A stretch of DNA of 64,000 nucleotides from Channallabes apus (GCA_030522415.1 CM060112.1:5596501-5660500); one strand, 5' to 3'; positions 32,750 to 45,301 are shown, counted from the first letter of the stretch. Numbers and translations are program-made. The notes: generated by a model from the letters alone, not told the origin.

Positions 32750-34530
32750 ATAAAATAAATGAGTACTATGACTGCCAAGGCTTCAGATCAAAATCCCAGT
32801 CGAACAGATCTTCTTATATACCCTGGTCTTATGATTCATATTCTTATAGCATGTTCTTCAGCTTCATAAGATCGTTCCTTCAGATTCTCAGCATCGAAAG
32901 TTCTGAAATGGTCGCTATGGGTTGTAACCAAAATACATAAATTCAAAGGAAATTTACACAGAAGTAGCGAAACCTACAGATTATTATCAGCTGTGGGTAA
33001 CCACTATGACCCAGGCAGTTCACAGATTCTCTGTGTTGCTGATTGCATCACCATTTTCCTGCTTGATCCTGTGCACACACTCAATGAGAAGCTGCTTCTC
33101 TCACTGCAGATGTTGTTCCAGCTCGGGAATGTGGCATCAATTCTCAAGTACCTGCTGCAAGCCCTTTGCAAAGCTTCTAGAGAGCTTTGCTTTTCTTCAT
33201 AATCACTTTCCTTTGGGCACGTATTTCAGCAAGATGTTCAGTTTGACGCAGAACTTATTTTATGATTAGGAGGGACATACAGTACAGTATGACAACTTAG
33301 GACATTAGCCTGATTTACAACAAAGTCATTAGTGAACAGCCCCAATCCTGTCTGAGATGTGATTAATGTATTTTTAGTCAATGAATTAATGTCTTTTTTC
33401 ATGATCATTTTTAATACATGAGTTGTCTAAAAAAACTAAAGTTGTCTTAAAGTCTCAATTTGCTGACACCTAGTGCTGTAATGTAAAACTAATCATTATA
33501 AATGAATTTCAATGAATGAATTGTAAAACTGTAGTAAAATGATAGCCTTTAAAAAAATTTATTTATATATACTGTAGTACATATATTGTTTTGCACATGA
33601 AAACAGGATTCAGGTACATTTTGCATGAAAAATGCTTTTAGTGGAATGATGATCATGGTAAGTAAACTTAGTTTAAGTATGAAATCATTCAGAGAAGTAA
33701 TACAAACATGTTATAGACCAAAATGTCGTGTGCAATTGCTCGTTCCTGGTAAACCAAAGCAGATCTCGCCTTAATACTGTATGTTTCAGACTCAGTTTTT
33801 GAAAACTACTTTTTTGAAAGTTTGTTTAAGTAAAAAATAATTAAACCATTATATCTCTTCTATCCATCGATTAACTACTTCAAACCGATCCTAATCACAA
33901 TTTTTTCGAAATGGCCCAAGATATCATACTGCAGGTGATTCAGGCTACTCATCAATGCTGCGACTGTGGTGTTTTCCATAATGACACAAGCCTGGGAATG
34001 TTCTCATTAACACAGAAATGCTGCAGATTAAGCTGCTAGACTTTGGGTTTGATGATTTTCTTAAAGACACCACGCACAAGTATTGCCAGCTACAAAGATA
34101 TGGAATATCACTTAGAGCATGGATACTGAATTAAAAATGTATTTAAAAAATAAAAAGAATTTTAATTTAAGGTCTGGTCAAAAAAAAAATTCCTCAATGT
34201 GAGGTCAGAATTTCATTCTTGTGGTAGGGTTCAGATCTCTATATATGTAGTCATAAAAAAGTTTATATATAAAAAAAATAATAAAATTGCAATTTGTAAT
34301 TTCAATAGCATTTCGATAATATTTATTGACAATTTTATATGTAGACAGATGGAATTTTGATGGCCTTGTATATTTCCTTGTATTTGTATGGAATACAAAC
34401 AACAATCTTTAATCCATCTTTATTGAATCTCATTTGCCCACTGTGGGGCTAAGTTAATGTGAAAGGACTCTGGTTGCTCTGTCATACCGGGCTCTTAGTA
34501 ATTTTTTCACACTCTGACATTTAAAGACAA
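32750..34530. repeat. Segmental duplication block, copy A
   Basis: Unique-looking sequence downstream of gene A that matches 56365-57865 downstream of gene B over long stretches, for example GAAATGGTCGCTATGGGTTG, GTAACCACTATGACCCAGGC and TTTGCTGACACCTAGTG. The duplication of the receptor gene included this flank. Confidence 0.8.
33005..33250 (-). pseudogene. Possible coiled-coil gene remnant, copy A
   Basis: Minus-strand reading gives LRQTEHLAEIRAQRKVIMKK and, in a shifted frame, ELEQHLQ stop EKQLLIECVHRIKQEN, heptad-like and rich in charged residues. The matching copy at 56630-56870 shares the in-frame TGA after ELxxHLQ. The parent gene was not recognised. Confidence 0.3.
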
Positions 34531-35039
34531 TACAGTGTAATCAATAAAAAAAGAGTTTTTAAAAAGATATAATGACAGCCTGGAATAGACAACATATTCA
34601 CTTCAAGTACAATGTTTTTGTAATTTAAAATCAAAGACTATTGAAGACATCTGTCTGTGACCTGAGAGCTACTGTATATTTGTAATGGACAGAAGTCAAA
34701 AGCAAGACATGAACCAAAACATGTGTACATGCCGTGAGAGAAAATTACTCAATAATGGGGTGGTGTGATGTGGCCTGACGCAAAGCAGGATTACTCATAC
34801 CACCCTGAAGATTATTATCTCCTACAACAGAGTTTTTCAAATATTTAATTTCCTTTATAACACAGCAATCTTCCATACAGTACATCTAAAATGGTTCGTT
34901 ATAGAACACTCTGCATGTGGACTATGATTTGACAATGGAGAATTACACTGTAAGCCATAACACATTTGTAACACACTTTGTGTTTTTGATGTTAATGTAA
35001 TATTCTGGATCTAAATTATTTACCTTGTTCTTGTAAGGG

Positions 35040-35640
35040 TTTGCCACTAGAGAGAACTGTTGTGTTTGTAGTTTTGGTTTGCAGACTCAGTTTCCCAGAA
35101 GGCACCTTAAATCTTCTATAAATAGCTGGTTAGTCTGGGAAACTGGGTCGAGCATTGTTGGTTTATAATCACTGTAATGTAAGTGGGCATTTTGTTTTAT
35201 TTTGTATACTTTGTATTTTCCTTTATATGTGAATTTACATTCTGTTCAATGTTGAGTAAAAGAGGCTCAAGTGTAGTAATTGTTACATGTCCGTTGAGTT
35301 TCAGTGTGTGTGTGTGTGTGGAGTTGATTTGGTGTCGTGAAATGTTGTGTTTTGTGCTAGAATTTAGGTAAGTATTGTTGAGCATGTTCCCCCATTTGTG
35401 TTATTCTAGTGTGTTTAGCTATAGGTAAGGATTGTCTGTGGGGCTAAGTACATGTTTAGCTAAGTGAACCTGTAGCTAATTGCCATGTGTAGCTACTAGC
35501 TATGATTAGCTAGTTATCATGTTTAGCTAAGGGAATGTGTAGCTTATAGCCATGTGTAGCTAATAGCCATGGTTAGCTAGTTATCATGTTTAGCTAATAG
35601 CCATGCTTAGCTGATTGCCATGTACCTACAGATCTGGCCG
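35040..35640 (+). repeat. Dispersed repeat with TAGCTAA arrays
   Basis: CAGTTTCCCAGAAGGCACC, TCTATAAATAGCTGG and GGGAAACTGGGTCGAGCATT, then repeated TTTAGCTAA/TAGCCATG units. A reverse copy spans about 58220-59200. The TATA-like CTATAAATA suggests a promoter-bearing element; class unknown. Confidence 0.55.
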
Positions 35641-36540
35641 TTAAGACTGCGTGTGTTTTCCCGCGAGATGCCTCAATTTAGCGCACGGCGTGCCGCGACT
35701 TGCCATAAGCAACATTGGCAGTGAATCTGAAACTGAATTTCCGCCAGATGGCGCATGGAAGGACTTTATCTAAAAGCCAGACAAAGTACAATGAAGAATT
35801 GTGTATAATTAGTTAGCCTAAAACAATATTGTTTCCAATGCTGATGCAAACATGAATTTTATTTTGTTTTACAACAGATCTTTCATGATGAATGTATGTG
35901 CTTCATATTATATACAACGCGACAGCATGCTCAGTTACTGTAATCCCACTTCTCACCTTTCATGTAGGTCTGCTCGGACTTATTAATTCGTTTTAAACCC
36001 TTTAAAAATGTGTGTGTATACAGCTCAAAACCTCCATCAGTTATTAAAGATAGCGTCTATTTAGAAAAAATGCCCAAGAGATTTCAGAGCTTCCGGAAAT
36101 CTCCCGTCGCTCTGTGCATAAGACCAGGCCAACTCACGTCGGAAAGAATTTATAAATGTTTTCTAAGCATGGACTATTGTTTATTTACTTATAATATTTG
36201 TTAATTTAATTTAAATGAGGTTTGGGCTCAGGACTTCGATTCGGCATCGTGATCCCCTCTTAAATTTACTACGAAGCCTAATCAGAGCTCCGCCGCACAC
36301 AAAAAGTTTTTCAGAGCGCACAGGCAGAAGTATACTAATGATTATGAATGCGTCGGGAAAACAGCAAGCAGACTGAGTCTGACCATTTTAAAAAATGTTT
36401 GCGTTCATTTTCTGACGTGTTCAAGTTCACCAAAAACGATACAGAACAGCACACCTTATTTGCTTTCAAACATTTACAAAATCATAAAGTTTTTTTGTTA
36501 TTGTGAGTGCGCTTAAATAAAAGTTGAGTTTTTTTCAGCC
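35640..36540. repeat. Mixed dispersed repeats
   Basis: Partly shared with 22.5-23.3 kb and, from about 36220, with 37055-37170 and 38170-38270 (GGTTTGGGCTC, CATCGTGATCC, CCGCACACA). No gene recognised. The short LTR copy at 36541 adjoins its right side. Confidence 0.45.
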
Positions 36541-36856
36541 TGTCACGGCGTGCGCCTAAATGCATATCGCTTCTCGTTCACTAGTTAGGTCTCCTCTCCG
36601 TCAGATATGCAAAGGAGCGGGGCCACGGAATTAGGCACAGCTGGTGAGCTATCCTTGCTAATGATCCCGGGCTTGCACCCCACGCTATAAAATACTCTGG
36701 ATTTGTTGGGTTACAGTGGATTTTACTACGCGGTGTGAGTGCGCAGCAACGCGGAAGTGCGGCATGCAAGCAGGTCAAATGGAACGCGCCCCAGGGACTT
36801 CAAAGAAGTCCATGCTTCATGGTGCCGTCCGTGCACTTAGGGTTGAACCCGTTACA
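36541..36856 (+). mobile_element. Solo LTR, internally deleted copy
   Basis: Begins TGTCACGGCGTGCGCC, has GGGCTTG...TATAAAATACTC and ACGCGCCCCAGGGACTT, and ends GGTTGAACCCGTTACA, as in the longer LTR at 38370. The middle is missing and no target duplication is kept. Confidence 0.65.
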
Positions 36857-38369
36857 CGGCCCAAATGTAGTCAACAATATTGAAAAAAAAAAAAAAAAAA
36901 ACGTTTTATTCTTGTTTTACTGTTATTTTGAAGTAAATGAAACAGTAATAGCTAAAATAGTAAAATTAATAGCTAAAATATTAAAAAGGGGAATGTTTGA
37001 TGTCATGTGGGCATTATAAGATTTGTATTGAAAACTTCTAACTAAAAAGTGGCAGCTGGCACGCCTAAAAATAGACTCAGGTAAATTTTTTAATAGTCTA
37101 AATAAAAATCCTCCCCTTTAATTTCCTATAGTCTAATCAGCGCTCGACCGCACGAAAAAAGTTTTCAAGAACGCAGAGGAATTTTGTTGTGCTAAAACAT
37201 ATTTGTGCAGAATCATAAGGGCCTCTTATTCCTATTAATCCTAGGTTGTTGTTCTTTTAGTGTCACTGTGTGTGCTTTACAATGCCAGACAACATTCAAA
37301 TGCAAATTATTCACCCTCCCCAGGTGTGAATCAGCTGTTCTCACCTATACATTCAGAGAAACTGAAATGTACCCCTCTCCACTTTAAAAACCACTTGAAT
37401 CTGAGGCTCTCCTGAAGACTTTCAGTGATTAAAGCCTCTTTTTAAATTTGTGTAAATTTAATCTTCTGGATTCTAGATTCTAAAGTTGACATTGTTACTG
37501 TTTTTAATCATTGGAATGGAATAAATTGCGATTGTCCTTATGATAGCATGAATTGCATTGTTTTTAATCAGTCCATACAATTCTTTGGTATTTTTATAAA
37601 ATAAAATAAAAACGGGTATGGGGCTACCTTGGTTTATTAATCCTTGTGCCTGTTTTAGGTTTAGTATTCTGTGTGCACCGTTTGTACATCTGTTATTTTA
37701 CAACTATATCATAACACTCAGAAAGACCTTTAATTTGGGGTTAAGTGACTGATGTGCCTAACAATTTTTCAAGTGAGACTCTGTTTACCTGAATAATCCA
37801 TGACTTTTCATGAGTATGTAAGACCTCTTAACAACCCTCTCTCTCTTACACACACACAGCAGCCCAAATCATTAGCACGTCCTTCCCCCAAACAGCGCAG
37901 CCATTTACTTTCTTTCCATTTACATCTGAACTGAGTCATTTACATAAGTCACTGATCAATAGCTCATCATATAAATTTATTCATACAGATGTACTTGTTT
38001 TACATGGAAATTTACAGGCTTGGTACTGAATGATTTACTCTGACAGAGCCATAAGAACAGTGGCAGCTGGAACACCTAAAACAGATGCAGGATTATTATT
38101 TTTATAACCTAAATAAAAATGCTTTTCTAAACATGGGCTATTGTTATTTACTGACAATATTTGTTAATGTAATTTACAGGGGTTTGGGCTCTGGGATGTT
38201 GAGCATCGTGATCCTCCTCTTTACTTTCCTACATAGAATCAGCGATTAACCGCACACATAAAGTTTTGAAAATTAATTTAATGTTTAACTTGTATTTATT
38301 AAGGTTTTGCCAGCTATGGTACAGCGCAACGGGGGTCATTATTTACTATTAAAGAAAATTATGATGATC

Positions 38370-38973
38370 TGTCACGGCGTGCGCCTGTGATGGGTGTGCG
38401 CCCAAATCTACTATCGCTACTCGCTCACTCTGTAGGCTCCCTGAATAGGTGGCAAAGGGACGGAGCCGCCTATTCGTTCTGCCTGGTGATAATTAACTTT
38501 AATATGATCTCGGGCTTGCTCCACAGTATAAAAGCAAGGCACGGAGTTTAGTCCGAGGTCTGGGAGGTACGTGATGTGGTGGAGAATAGGAGAGTGGCAT
38601 GTGAGTGGGGCGTTGTGACGCGCCCCAGGTACTTTAAACAAGGACATTGGAATTCCGCCCTTTGATCCCTGTGCTGAAGACAGCGCAAGAAAGAGCTGCG
38701 CGAGCTCCCGCGGCATCTTCACTCCCGCACTGTGCCTGCCTTTGCAGCCCCGCTGCCCAAGAGGAACACCAGGCCAACTCATGTCGGAAAGAATGCCATG
38801 TGGGACCCGCGGCACTGCACATGCACAACCTTTATCCCCTTCACTTTCTTTCCAGTCTCCCACCTTCAACCATTTCCTTCCCCATTTTACCTAAATAAAT
38901 TACCCCTTTTCCCATAAGACCTCGCCTCATGTTTTATGGTGCTGCCCATGCAACATGGGTCGAACCCGTTACA
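38370..38973 (+). mobile_element. Solo LTR with 4-bp target duplication
   Basis: 604 bases from TGTCACGG to CGTTACA, i.e. TG...CA ends, flanked on both sides by GATC (38366-38369 and 38974-38977). It has a TATA box (CAGTATAAAAGCAAGG, near 38525) and an AATAAA (about 38894), as expected for U3-R-U5. No internal retrotransposon sequence, so it is a solo LTR left by recombination. Superfamily not determined. Confidence 0.8.
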
Positions 38974-39953
38974 GATCATAACATCCTACTGCATTTCATT
39001 CTTATAATAACACAAAAACACAAGCGGGGCTGAATAACCAACATCTGCTGACGCAGTAGAATGTCCTGACAATGTTAAAATTTTATGGTCATTTATTTCA
39101 GTTAATAAATCTACTACGAATTTAAAGAACACAAGATATAAGATGACACAAAACCCTGCACGTGTCTTTTCTAATTACATGTGATAAAATCTAAATGCTC
39201 ACTGTGTTAACATTTATTTTGCTTAAATTTGATCCTAATAAGATTTAATTTATAATGTAATATAATGTAATTTTAGTACTGTGATTATGAATTCGTTTAA
39301 CTTCAGTGTTTCACTTGATTTTATCCGCTACTATGTGCAGCTCTAAAGGAGCACGGCTCATTAATCCTGCAGAGAATGAACTAAGGCATGAGGCGTCAGT
39401 CTGTAGCTATATAGCGCCACTCAGCGGTAAAAGCCAGCAAACGCACAGATCCAAATGCTGTCGCCGAGCACCGCGACGGTAAAACCAACATTCCGATTAG
39501 GTAACCACTGTAAGATTAAGAAAATACACAAAGAATAAGAAATAAGATGCCATACAGGGTCTTAGTTTCATCACACTCTTCACACATTTGAGGTGAACAG
39601 CTTCCTCACAGAGTGAGACGAGGAAGTGGACAAGTTTCATATAAAGTCAAAGAATGGCAGAAAGATTTTGACAGACTCATAAACTAGCCTTTAACACAAG
39701 AAGCACCGAGCACGGTCATTTCTACCGCAATGGGTGAAAAAAAAAAAAAACTTCACACTTTATCAAATTCCAGGACCCTCCTTTCATGACTTTTCCTAGA
39801 TCTGCGAGCTTAATCACCCAGCATGCTTACATTTTCAAAATCACACAAGTAAAAGCCAGTATAAAGCTTTTTTCATATTCTAATTTCTCTCAGCAGATGG
39901 CGCAAGGGATCACGCATACTATCTACGCGTCATTCAGTGCGTATATGTAACTA

Positions 39954-39956
<3 letters not shown>

Positions 39957-39996
<40 letters not shown>
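39957..39996. repeat. (TA)n microsatellite
   Basis: About 20 TA units; the surrounding 39.0-40.0 kb has no recognised gene. Confidence 0.9.
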
Positions 39997-40001
<5 letters not shown>

Positions 40002-40073
40002 TTTTATAATATTTAAACTGCATATATATACATGCATATATTAAATTTTCCATTCATTCCAGCGTTGATAATC

Positions 40074-40388
40074 ATTCATTCATCTTCTATACCGCTTTAT
40101 CCTCTATTCAGGGTCGTGGGGACCTGGAGCCTATCCCAGGAGGCTTAGGGCACAAGGTGGGGTACACCCTGGACAGGGTACCAATCAAACGCACACTACG
40201 GTCAATTTGGGAACACCAATTAGCCTAATCTGCATATCTTTGGACTGTGGGAGGAAACCGGAGGAAACCCACCAAGAACATGCAAACTCACATGCACACA
40301 CAGACGGGAATCGAGCCTGGCCGGGGAATCGAACCCAGACCCTGGAGGTGCAAGGCGACAGTGCTAACCACTATACCACCGTGCCGCC
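40074..40388 (-). repeat. tRNA-derived SINE with 12-bp target duplication
   Basis: Reverse-strand element: head GGCGGCACGGTGGTATAGTGG and B box GGGTTCGATTCC (read on the minus strand), tail of ATGAATGA units. The flanks GCGTTGATAATC at 40062-40073 and 40389-40400 are identical, showing retroposition. Confidence 0.82.
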
Positions 40389-41000
40389 GCGTTGATAATC
40401 AGCAATATTTTATAAGGAGATTTAGGGGATTTACAGTAGCTCTACTTAATTTTATATCGTTGTGAGAAAATTTTGTTCATTCAATTTGAAGCTTCTGAAC
40501 GTCTTGGAGCAGCAATTTAATTCTGAACTCGCTAAAACAGTTTTGAATTTGAATAAATCAGATCTACCACAGCAGATAATAAACCATGCTATGTCAAAAC
40601 CAAAGCAAATACCACTATTATGCCTCGTTTCGTTCATTGTTGCTAGGAAATGGACCACGCACGTATTCGGCGGGAACGTGGTTCACTTGGCTGTGGTCTA
40701 TTATAAACCTGCAGATTGTTTCACTGTTTATGATCACATAAGATTCACGTAATAAAAGCGAGGGAAATGTGGAAGTGATGTGTAGCCACTCGATTAGAAC
40801 TAAACCAAAGAATCCGGTAACTCCACTGAGTGTAACATCTGCATAGTGACACTAAACAGCTGAACAACTTCACTTTTCCATTTACCTCTGATGAAAAAAA
40901 AAAAGCTGTATTTTGTTTGTTTAGACGCGAGCGCACACACACACACCTCCCCTGAGCCCTCTGTAAACATCCAATCACCATTGGTATGCAAATGCAAATG

Positions 41001-41184
41001 GGCTAGGGGTAGCTCAGTGGTTAAGGCATTGGACTACGGTTTGGAAGATCCCAGGTTCAGACCCCACAACCTCCAAGTTGCCACTGTTGGGCCCTTGAGC
41101 AAGGCCCTTAACCCTCAACTGCTCAGATGTGTAATGAGATAAAATATGTAAGTCGCTCTGGATAAGAGCGTCTGCCAAATGCCT
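41001..41184 (+). repeat. tRNA-derived SINE (second family), copy 1
   Basis: Head GGGGTAGCTCAGTGGTTAAG (A box) and CCCAGGTTCAGACCC (B box); tail AAGTCGCTCTGGATAAGAGC. Flanked by AAATGCAAATG at 40990-41000 and 41185-41195. Not a functional tRNA gene: no cloverleaf 3' half follows. Confidence 0.82.
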
Positions 41185-41557
41185 AAATGCAAATGAGTCA
41201 AGACGTAGCCTAACGTGGTGTCATGTCGGATTTCAGCGGTCACGGAGTGGAAAGACTTTGAAGAAATTGCAGCGTTTTTTCAGTTACAACAAGCACATCG
41301 ATGACTCCATGTCCGCTGAATTCGGCAAACTGAAGAAAAATTACCGTTGCCTGACAGACCCCTACGGTAAAGCCTAAGTAAATGAATATAGTCAAATTTA
41401 CCTCATGTTTTCTACTATAAGATAAACCAATGACTATATTCATCTACTTATCTAGTACTGTACCTGTATATTCTAAAGTATATTTGTATTAACCTCAAAG
41501 TGTACGAGGAAAAAAAAAGTATGCTCTGTATAGCATTCCAATGCATACTTAAATGTA

Positions 41558-43176
41558 CAGTGGTGTGAAAAACTATTTGCCCCCTCCTGATTTCTTATTC
41601 TTTTGCATGTTTGTCACACAAAATGTTTCTGATCATCAAACACATTTAACTATTAGTCAAAGATAACACAAGTAAACACAAAATGCAGTTTTTAAATGAG
41701 GGGTTTTATTATTTAGGGATAAAATCCAAACCTACATGGCCCTGTGTGAAAAAGTAATTGCCCCCTGAACCTAATAACTGGTTGGGCCACCCTTAGCAGC
41801 AATAACTGCAATCAAGCATTTGCGATAACTTGCAACGAGTCTTTTACAGCGCTCTGGAGGAATTTTGACCCACTCATCTTTGCAGAATTGTTGTAATTCA
41901 GCTTTATTTGAGGGTTTTCTAGCATGAACCGCCTTTTTAAGGTCATGCCACAACATCTCAATAGGATTCAGGTCAGGACTTTGACTAGGCCACTCCAAAG
42001 TCTTCGTTTTGTTTTTCTTCAGCCATTCAGAGGTGGATTTGCTGGTGTGTTTTGGGTCATTGTCCTGCTGCAGCACCCAATATCGCTTCAGCTTGAGTTG
42101 ACGAACAGATGGCCGGACATTCTCCTTCAGGATTTTTTGGTAGACAGTAGAATTCATGGTTCCATCTATCACAGCAAGCCTTCCAGGTCCTGAAGCAGCA
42201 AAAGAACCCCAGGCCATCACACTCCCACCACCATATTTTACTGTTGGTATGATGTTCTTTTTCTGAAATGCTGTGTTACTTTTACGCCAGATGTAATGGG
42301 ACACGCACCTTCCAAAAAGTTCAACTTTTGTCTCGTCGGTCCACAAGGTATTTTCCCAAAAGTCTTGGCAGTCATTGAGATGTTTTTTAGCAAAATTGAG
42401 ACGAGCCTTAATGTTCTTTTTGCTTAAAAGTGGTTTGTGCCTTGGAAATCTGCCATGCAGGCCATTTTTGCCCAGTCTCTTTCTTATGGTGGAGTCGTGA
42501 ACACTGACCTTAATTAAGGCAAGTGAGGCCTGCAGTTCTTTAGATGTTGTCCTGGGGTCTTTTGTGGCCTCTCGGATGAGTTGTCTCTGCGCTCTTGGGG
42601 TAATTTTGGTCGGCCGGCCACTCCTGGGAAGGTTCACCACTGTTCCATGTTTTTGCCATTTGTGGATAAAAGCTCTCACTGTGGTTCGCTGGAGTCCCAA
42701 AGCTTTAGAAATGGCTTTATAACCTTTACCAGACTGATAGATCTCAATTACTTTTGTTCTCATTTGTTCCTGAATTTCTTTGGATCTTCGCATGATGTCT
42801 AGCTTTTGAGGTGCTTTTGGTCTACTTCTCTGTGTCAGGTAGCTCCTATTTAAGTGATTTTTTGATTGAAACAGGTGTGGCAGTAATCAGGCCTGGGGGT
42901 GACTACAGAAATTGAACTGAGGTGTGATAAACCACAGTTACTGTAAGTTATTTTTTAACAAGGGGGGCAATTACTTTTTCACACAGGGCCATGTAGATTT
43001 GGAGTTTTTTTCTCCCTTAATAACGTAAAGCTTCATTTAAAAAATGCATTTTGTGTTCAAATATGTTATCTTGGACTAATAGTTAACGGTTTTTGATGAG
43101 CAGAAACATTTAAGTGTGACAAACATGCAAAAGAATAAGAAATCAGGAAGGGGGCAAATAATTTTTCACACCACTG
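41558..43176 (-). mobile_element. Structurally complete Tc1-like transposon
   Basis: 1,619 bases flanked by TA (41556-41557 and 43177-43178). Both ends begin CAGTGGTGTGAAAAA and are inverted repeats of about 210 bases with few mismatches. Each holds an outer and an inner copy of a GTGTGAAAAA(C/G)TA..TTGCCCCC motif, the IR/DR layout of Sleeping Beauty-type elements. The single gene inside is unbroken. It lies between the two receptor genes. Confidence 0.9.
41771..42793 (-). CDS. Tc1-like transposase, 340 aa, uninterrupted
   Basis: Full-length DD34E transposase: paired-like DNA-binding domain with two helix-turn-helix units (about 1-110; KGYKAISKALGL, a GRPTKI hook at 59-64), then the catalytic domain with Asp153 (WTDETK), Asp244 ([10 protein letters not shown]) and Glu279 (PDLNPIEMLW), 34 residues between the last two. 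A Gly-rich box (KYGGGSVMAWGSF) is present. The length of 340 residues is normal for the family and no stop or frameshift is present. It cuts and pastes the element at TA sites. Activity is possible but untested. Confidence 0.92.
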   Translation of the reverse strand: MRRSKEIQEQMRTKVIEIYQSGKGYKAISKALGLQRTTVRAFIHKWQKHGTVVNLPRSGRPTKITPRAQRQLIREATKDPRTTSKELQASLALIKVSVHDSTIRKRLGKNGLHGRFPRHKPLLSKKNIKARLNFAKKHLNDCQDFWENTLWTDETKVELFGRCVSHYIWRKSNTAFQKKNIIPTVKYGGGSVMAWGSFAASGPGRLAVIDGTMNSTVYQKILKENVRPSVRQLKLKRYWVLQQDNDPKHTSKSTSEWLKKNKTKTLEWPSQSPDLNPIEMLWHDLKKAVHARKPSNKAELQQFCKDEWVKIPPERCKRLVASYRKCLIAVIAAKGGPTSY

Positions 43177-43179
43177 TAC

Positions 43180-44760
43180 TGTACTTGCTCCAGACTAATG
43201 ACTAGTAAACTTGAAGTTTGCTATTTTGGAACAACTAATTTTGTACTAAGTGTATTTAAGTAGTAATTAAATTGTACAAAAGCACAATTCTAAGTGTATT
43301 AAGTATACTTTTGTGTGCTAAAGTGGAACAACTTTAAGTATACTTAGTACATTTAAAGTATATGGCTGTGTGTACTAAAGTACATACCTGAATGAGTAAT
43401 GAATGAAATGTAAGTATATATTTAATGCATTATAAGTACATTACAGCTATTTCTACTGTATTACATATACATGATTAATATACTATGAGTATATTCTTAT
43501 TGCAGCAGTAGCATGCTGTTATACTTCTGGACAATTACAAATACTAAAAAAGTACACTTTCTGGTTAATACAAATTAACTTTATTATATCATACAGTACA
43601 CTCAACCTTCTATAATACTGTATTGCAAATGTGTTACCAGTACATTAAGTATTTAGGATAATTTACAAATGCTAAATGTATTTTCTACACTATAACATGT
43701 TTTTGAAAAGCATTAAATCAGTAATTATGAGGCAGATTTTATTCATGAGTTCAACAGATTTAATTTGCACAAGGTTACAAAAAAGCACTACTATAGTTTA
43801 TTTGTGTTCAACAAAAGTCAGGTTGTCTTACAAACACACAAACTAAAATTTAAACCTGGTGTGTGAACACAGACAGACATTAGTATTAGAATCTACAGGT
43901 ACAGTATTAGTTGAAACCTGGTGTGTTGATTCTGTTACACAGAGACTGAAAACAGGCCGAGAGTTACGGAGCCATTATACCACAAGCAAAGTACATACTG
44001 TAAGATTTAGCAACAACACATTACACAATACATACTACAGATTAAAGTATGTACTTAATGACAAATTACCTAACAAAAACCGTTAAATTTACTTTATGCC
44101 GATGAAAATAAAATAATAACGATACGAACTAACGTACACAATGATGATTTCAGGAAACAGACAGGCTGAAACTGCCCGCCTCCAGTCTCTGATTGGTTGA
44201 TGTTGCGCCAATTCTAGTCTCCGTTTGGCTGGAATAGTTGTATGTTGACAACGCTGCTGCAGTTTGTGCAAGTGTCGCTTTATGACGGTGAGCGCACAGA
44301 AGAGTGAGAGAGTGCAAACATAAATTATCTTGAACGCGCAAAAGTGATTTTTCGGCACACAAAAATAAGTTTGAGAGCACGCGCGCGAGAGCGTGCGACA
44401 AATGAGTCTAAAGGCACACGTGCACGAGAGAGTACTGCACTAAATATGGTATAAGAATAAATAAGTATATATAAATAATTACATTTAAATTTAAATGAAA
44501 ATATACTGAAAACTACCGTATATTAAAATTTGTATTCTAAAGTGTACTTTCTGTACATTTGTACAATGATTATTTCAAGCATATTTAAAAATATATATAT
44601 ACACAAAAAATTTACTGAAAAAGTGTTATTGAAAAGTGTATTAAATAAGTGTGCTTTGGAAATTAGACCAATCTTTCACTTAAAGTATATGTTCCTATAA
44701 TATATCTTTGAAAAGTGTACTATAATACAATTATTTTGAAGTATATTTAAAGTTTAATTC
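43180..44760. repeat. AT-rich repeat with AAGTATACTT motifs
   Basis: GTACTAA, AAGTATACTTAGTACA and AAAGTATATGGCTGTGTGT recur here and at 45830-46030 in gene B intron 2; a short related piece follows gene A exon 2 (12895-12970). The part at 44090-44400 resembles 13920-14270 and 46750-46960, another dispersed repeat. No gene recognised. Confidence 0.5.
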
Positions 44761-44770
44761 CAAAATTTGG

Positions 44771-44959
44771 GGCCAGGGATAGCTCAGTGGTTAAGGCATT
44801 GGACTACGGTTCGGAAGATCCCTGGTTCAAATCCCACAACCACCAAGTTGCCCCTGTTGGGCCCTTGAGCAAGGCCCTTAACCCTCAACTGCTCAGATGT
44901 ATAATGAGATAAAAATGTAAGTCGCTCTGGATAAGAGCGTCTGCCAAATGCCTAAATGT
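44771..44959 (+). repeat. tRNA-derived SINE (second family), copy 2
   Basis: Nearly identical to 41001-41184, with an AAATTTGG duplication at 44763-44770 and 44960-44967. It lies about 340 bases upstream of gene B. Confidence 0.82.
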
Positions 44960-45203
44960 AAATTTGGTAAAAGCATGACGTTAGTACACTTTTTATATAT
45001 TAACTGATGGTACAACTTTTTGTTAGTAAATTTGCAATGTACTATCGAAGATTTTAATATATTTGTAACACACTAAAGTGTATTTTTTTTTCCACTGGGG
45101 ATTACTACATAATAAGGTCATATCTTAAATTTCTGTCTCACACATCTGTCTCTATCTCACACACTTTTTTTTCTAACACGTTTGCAACTTTCAGACACAC
45201 GAG

Positions 45204-45214
45204 AAAAGGAAGTG
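45204..45214 (+). promoter_or_regulatory. ETS/PU.1-like motif upstream of gene B
   Basis: Same AAAAGGAAGTG as upstream of gene A, about 88 bases before the ATG, within a flank conserved between the paralogues. No TATA box is evident near it. Confidence 0.4.
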
Positions 45215-45301
45215 GCCATGCAAGAGAGAATGTCTCAGGGTAAAAGAACATAAAATTTAGATCTTTTTGAAGTGGAGCTGCAGTTTAAATGTGAACTGAA
45301 G

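Noticed and set aside
38417..38898. Overlapping frames of 60-150 aa on both strands
   Set aside because: All lie inside a solo LTR with TATA box and AATAAA.
41005..41065. tRNA gene (also at 44775 and 62403)
   Set aside because: A and B boxes are present, but the 3' half does not fold as a tRNA and the sequence continues into a SINE body with target duplications.
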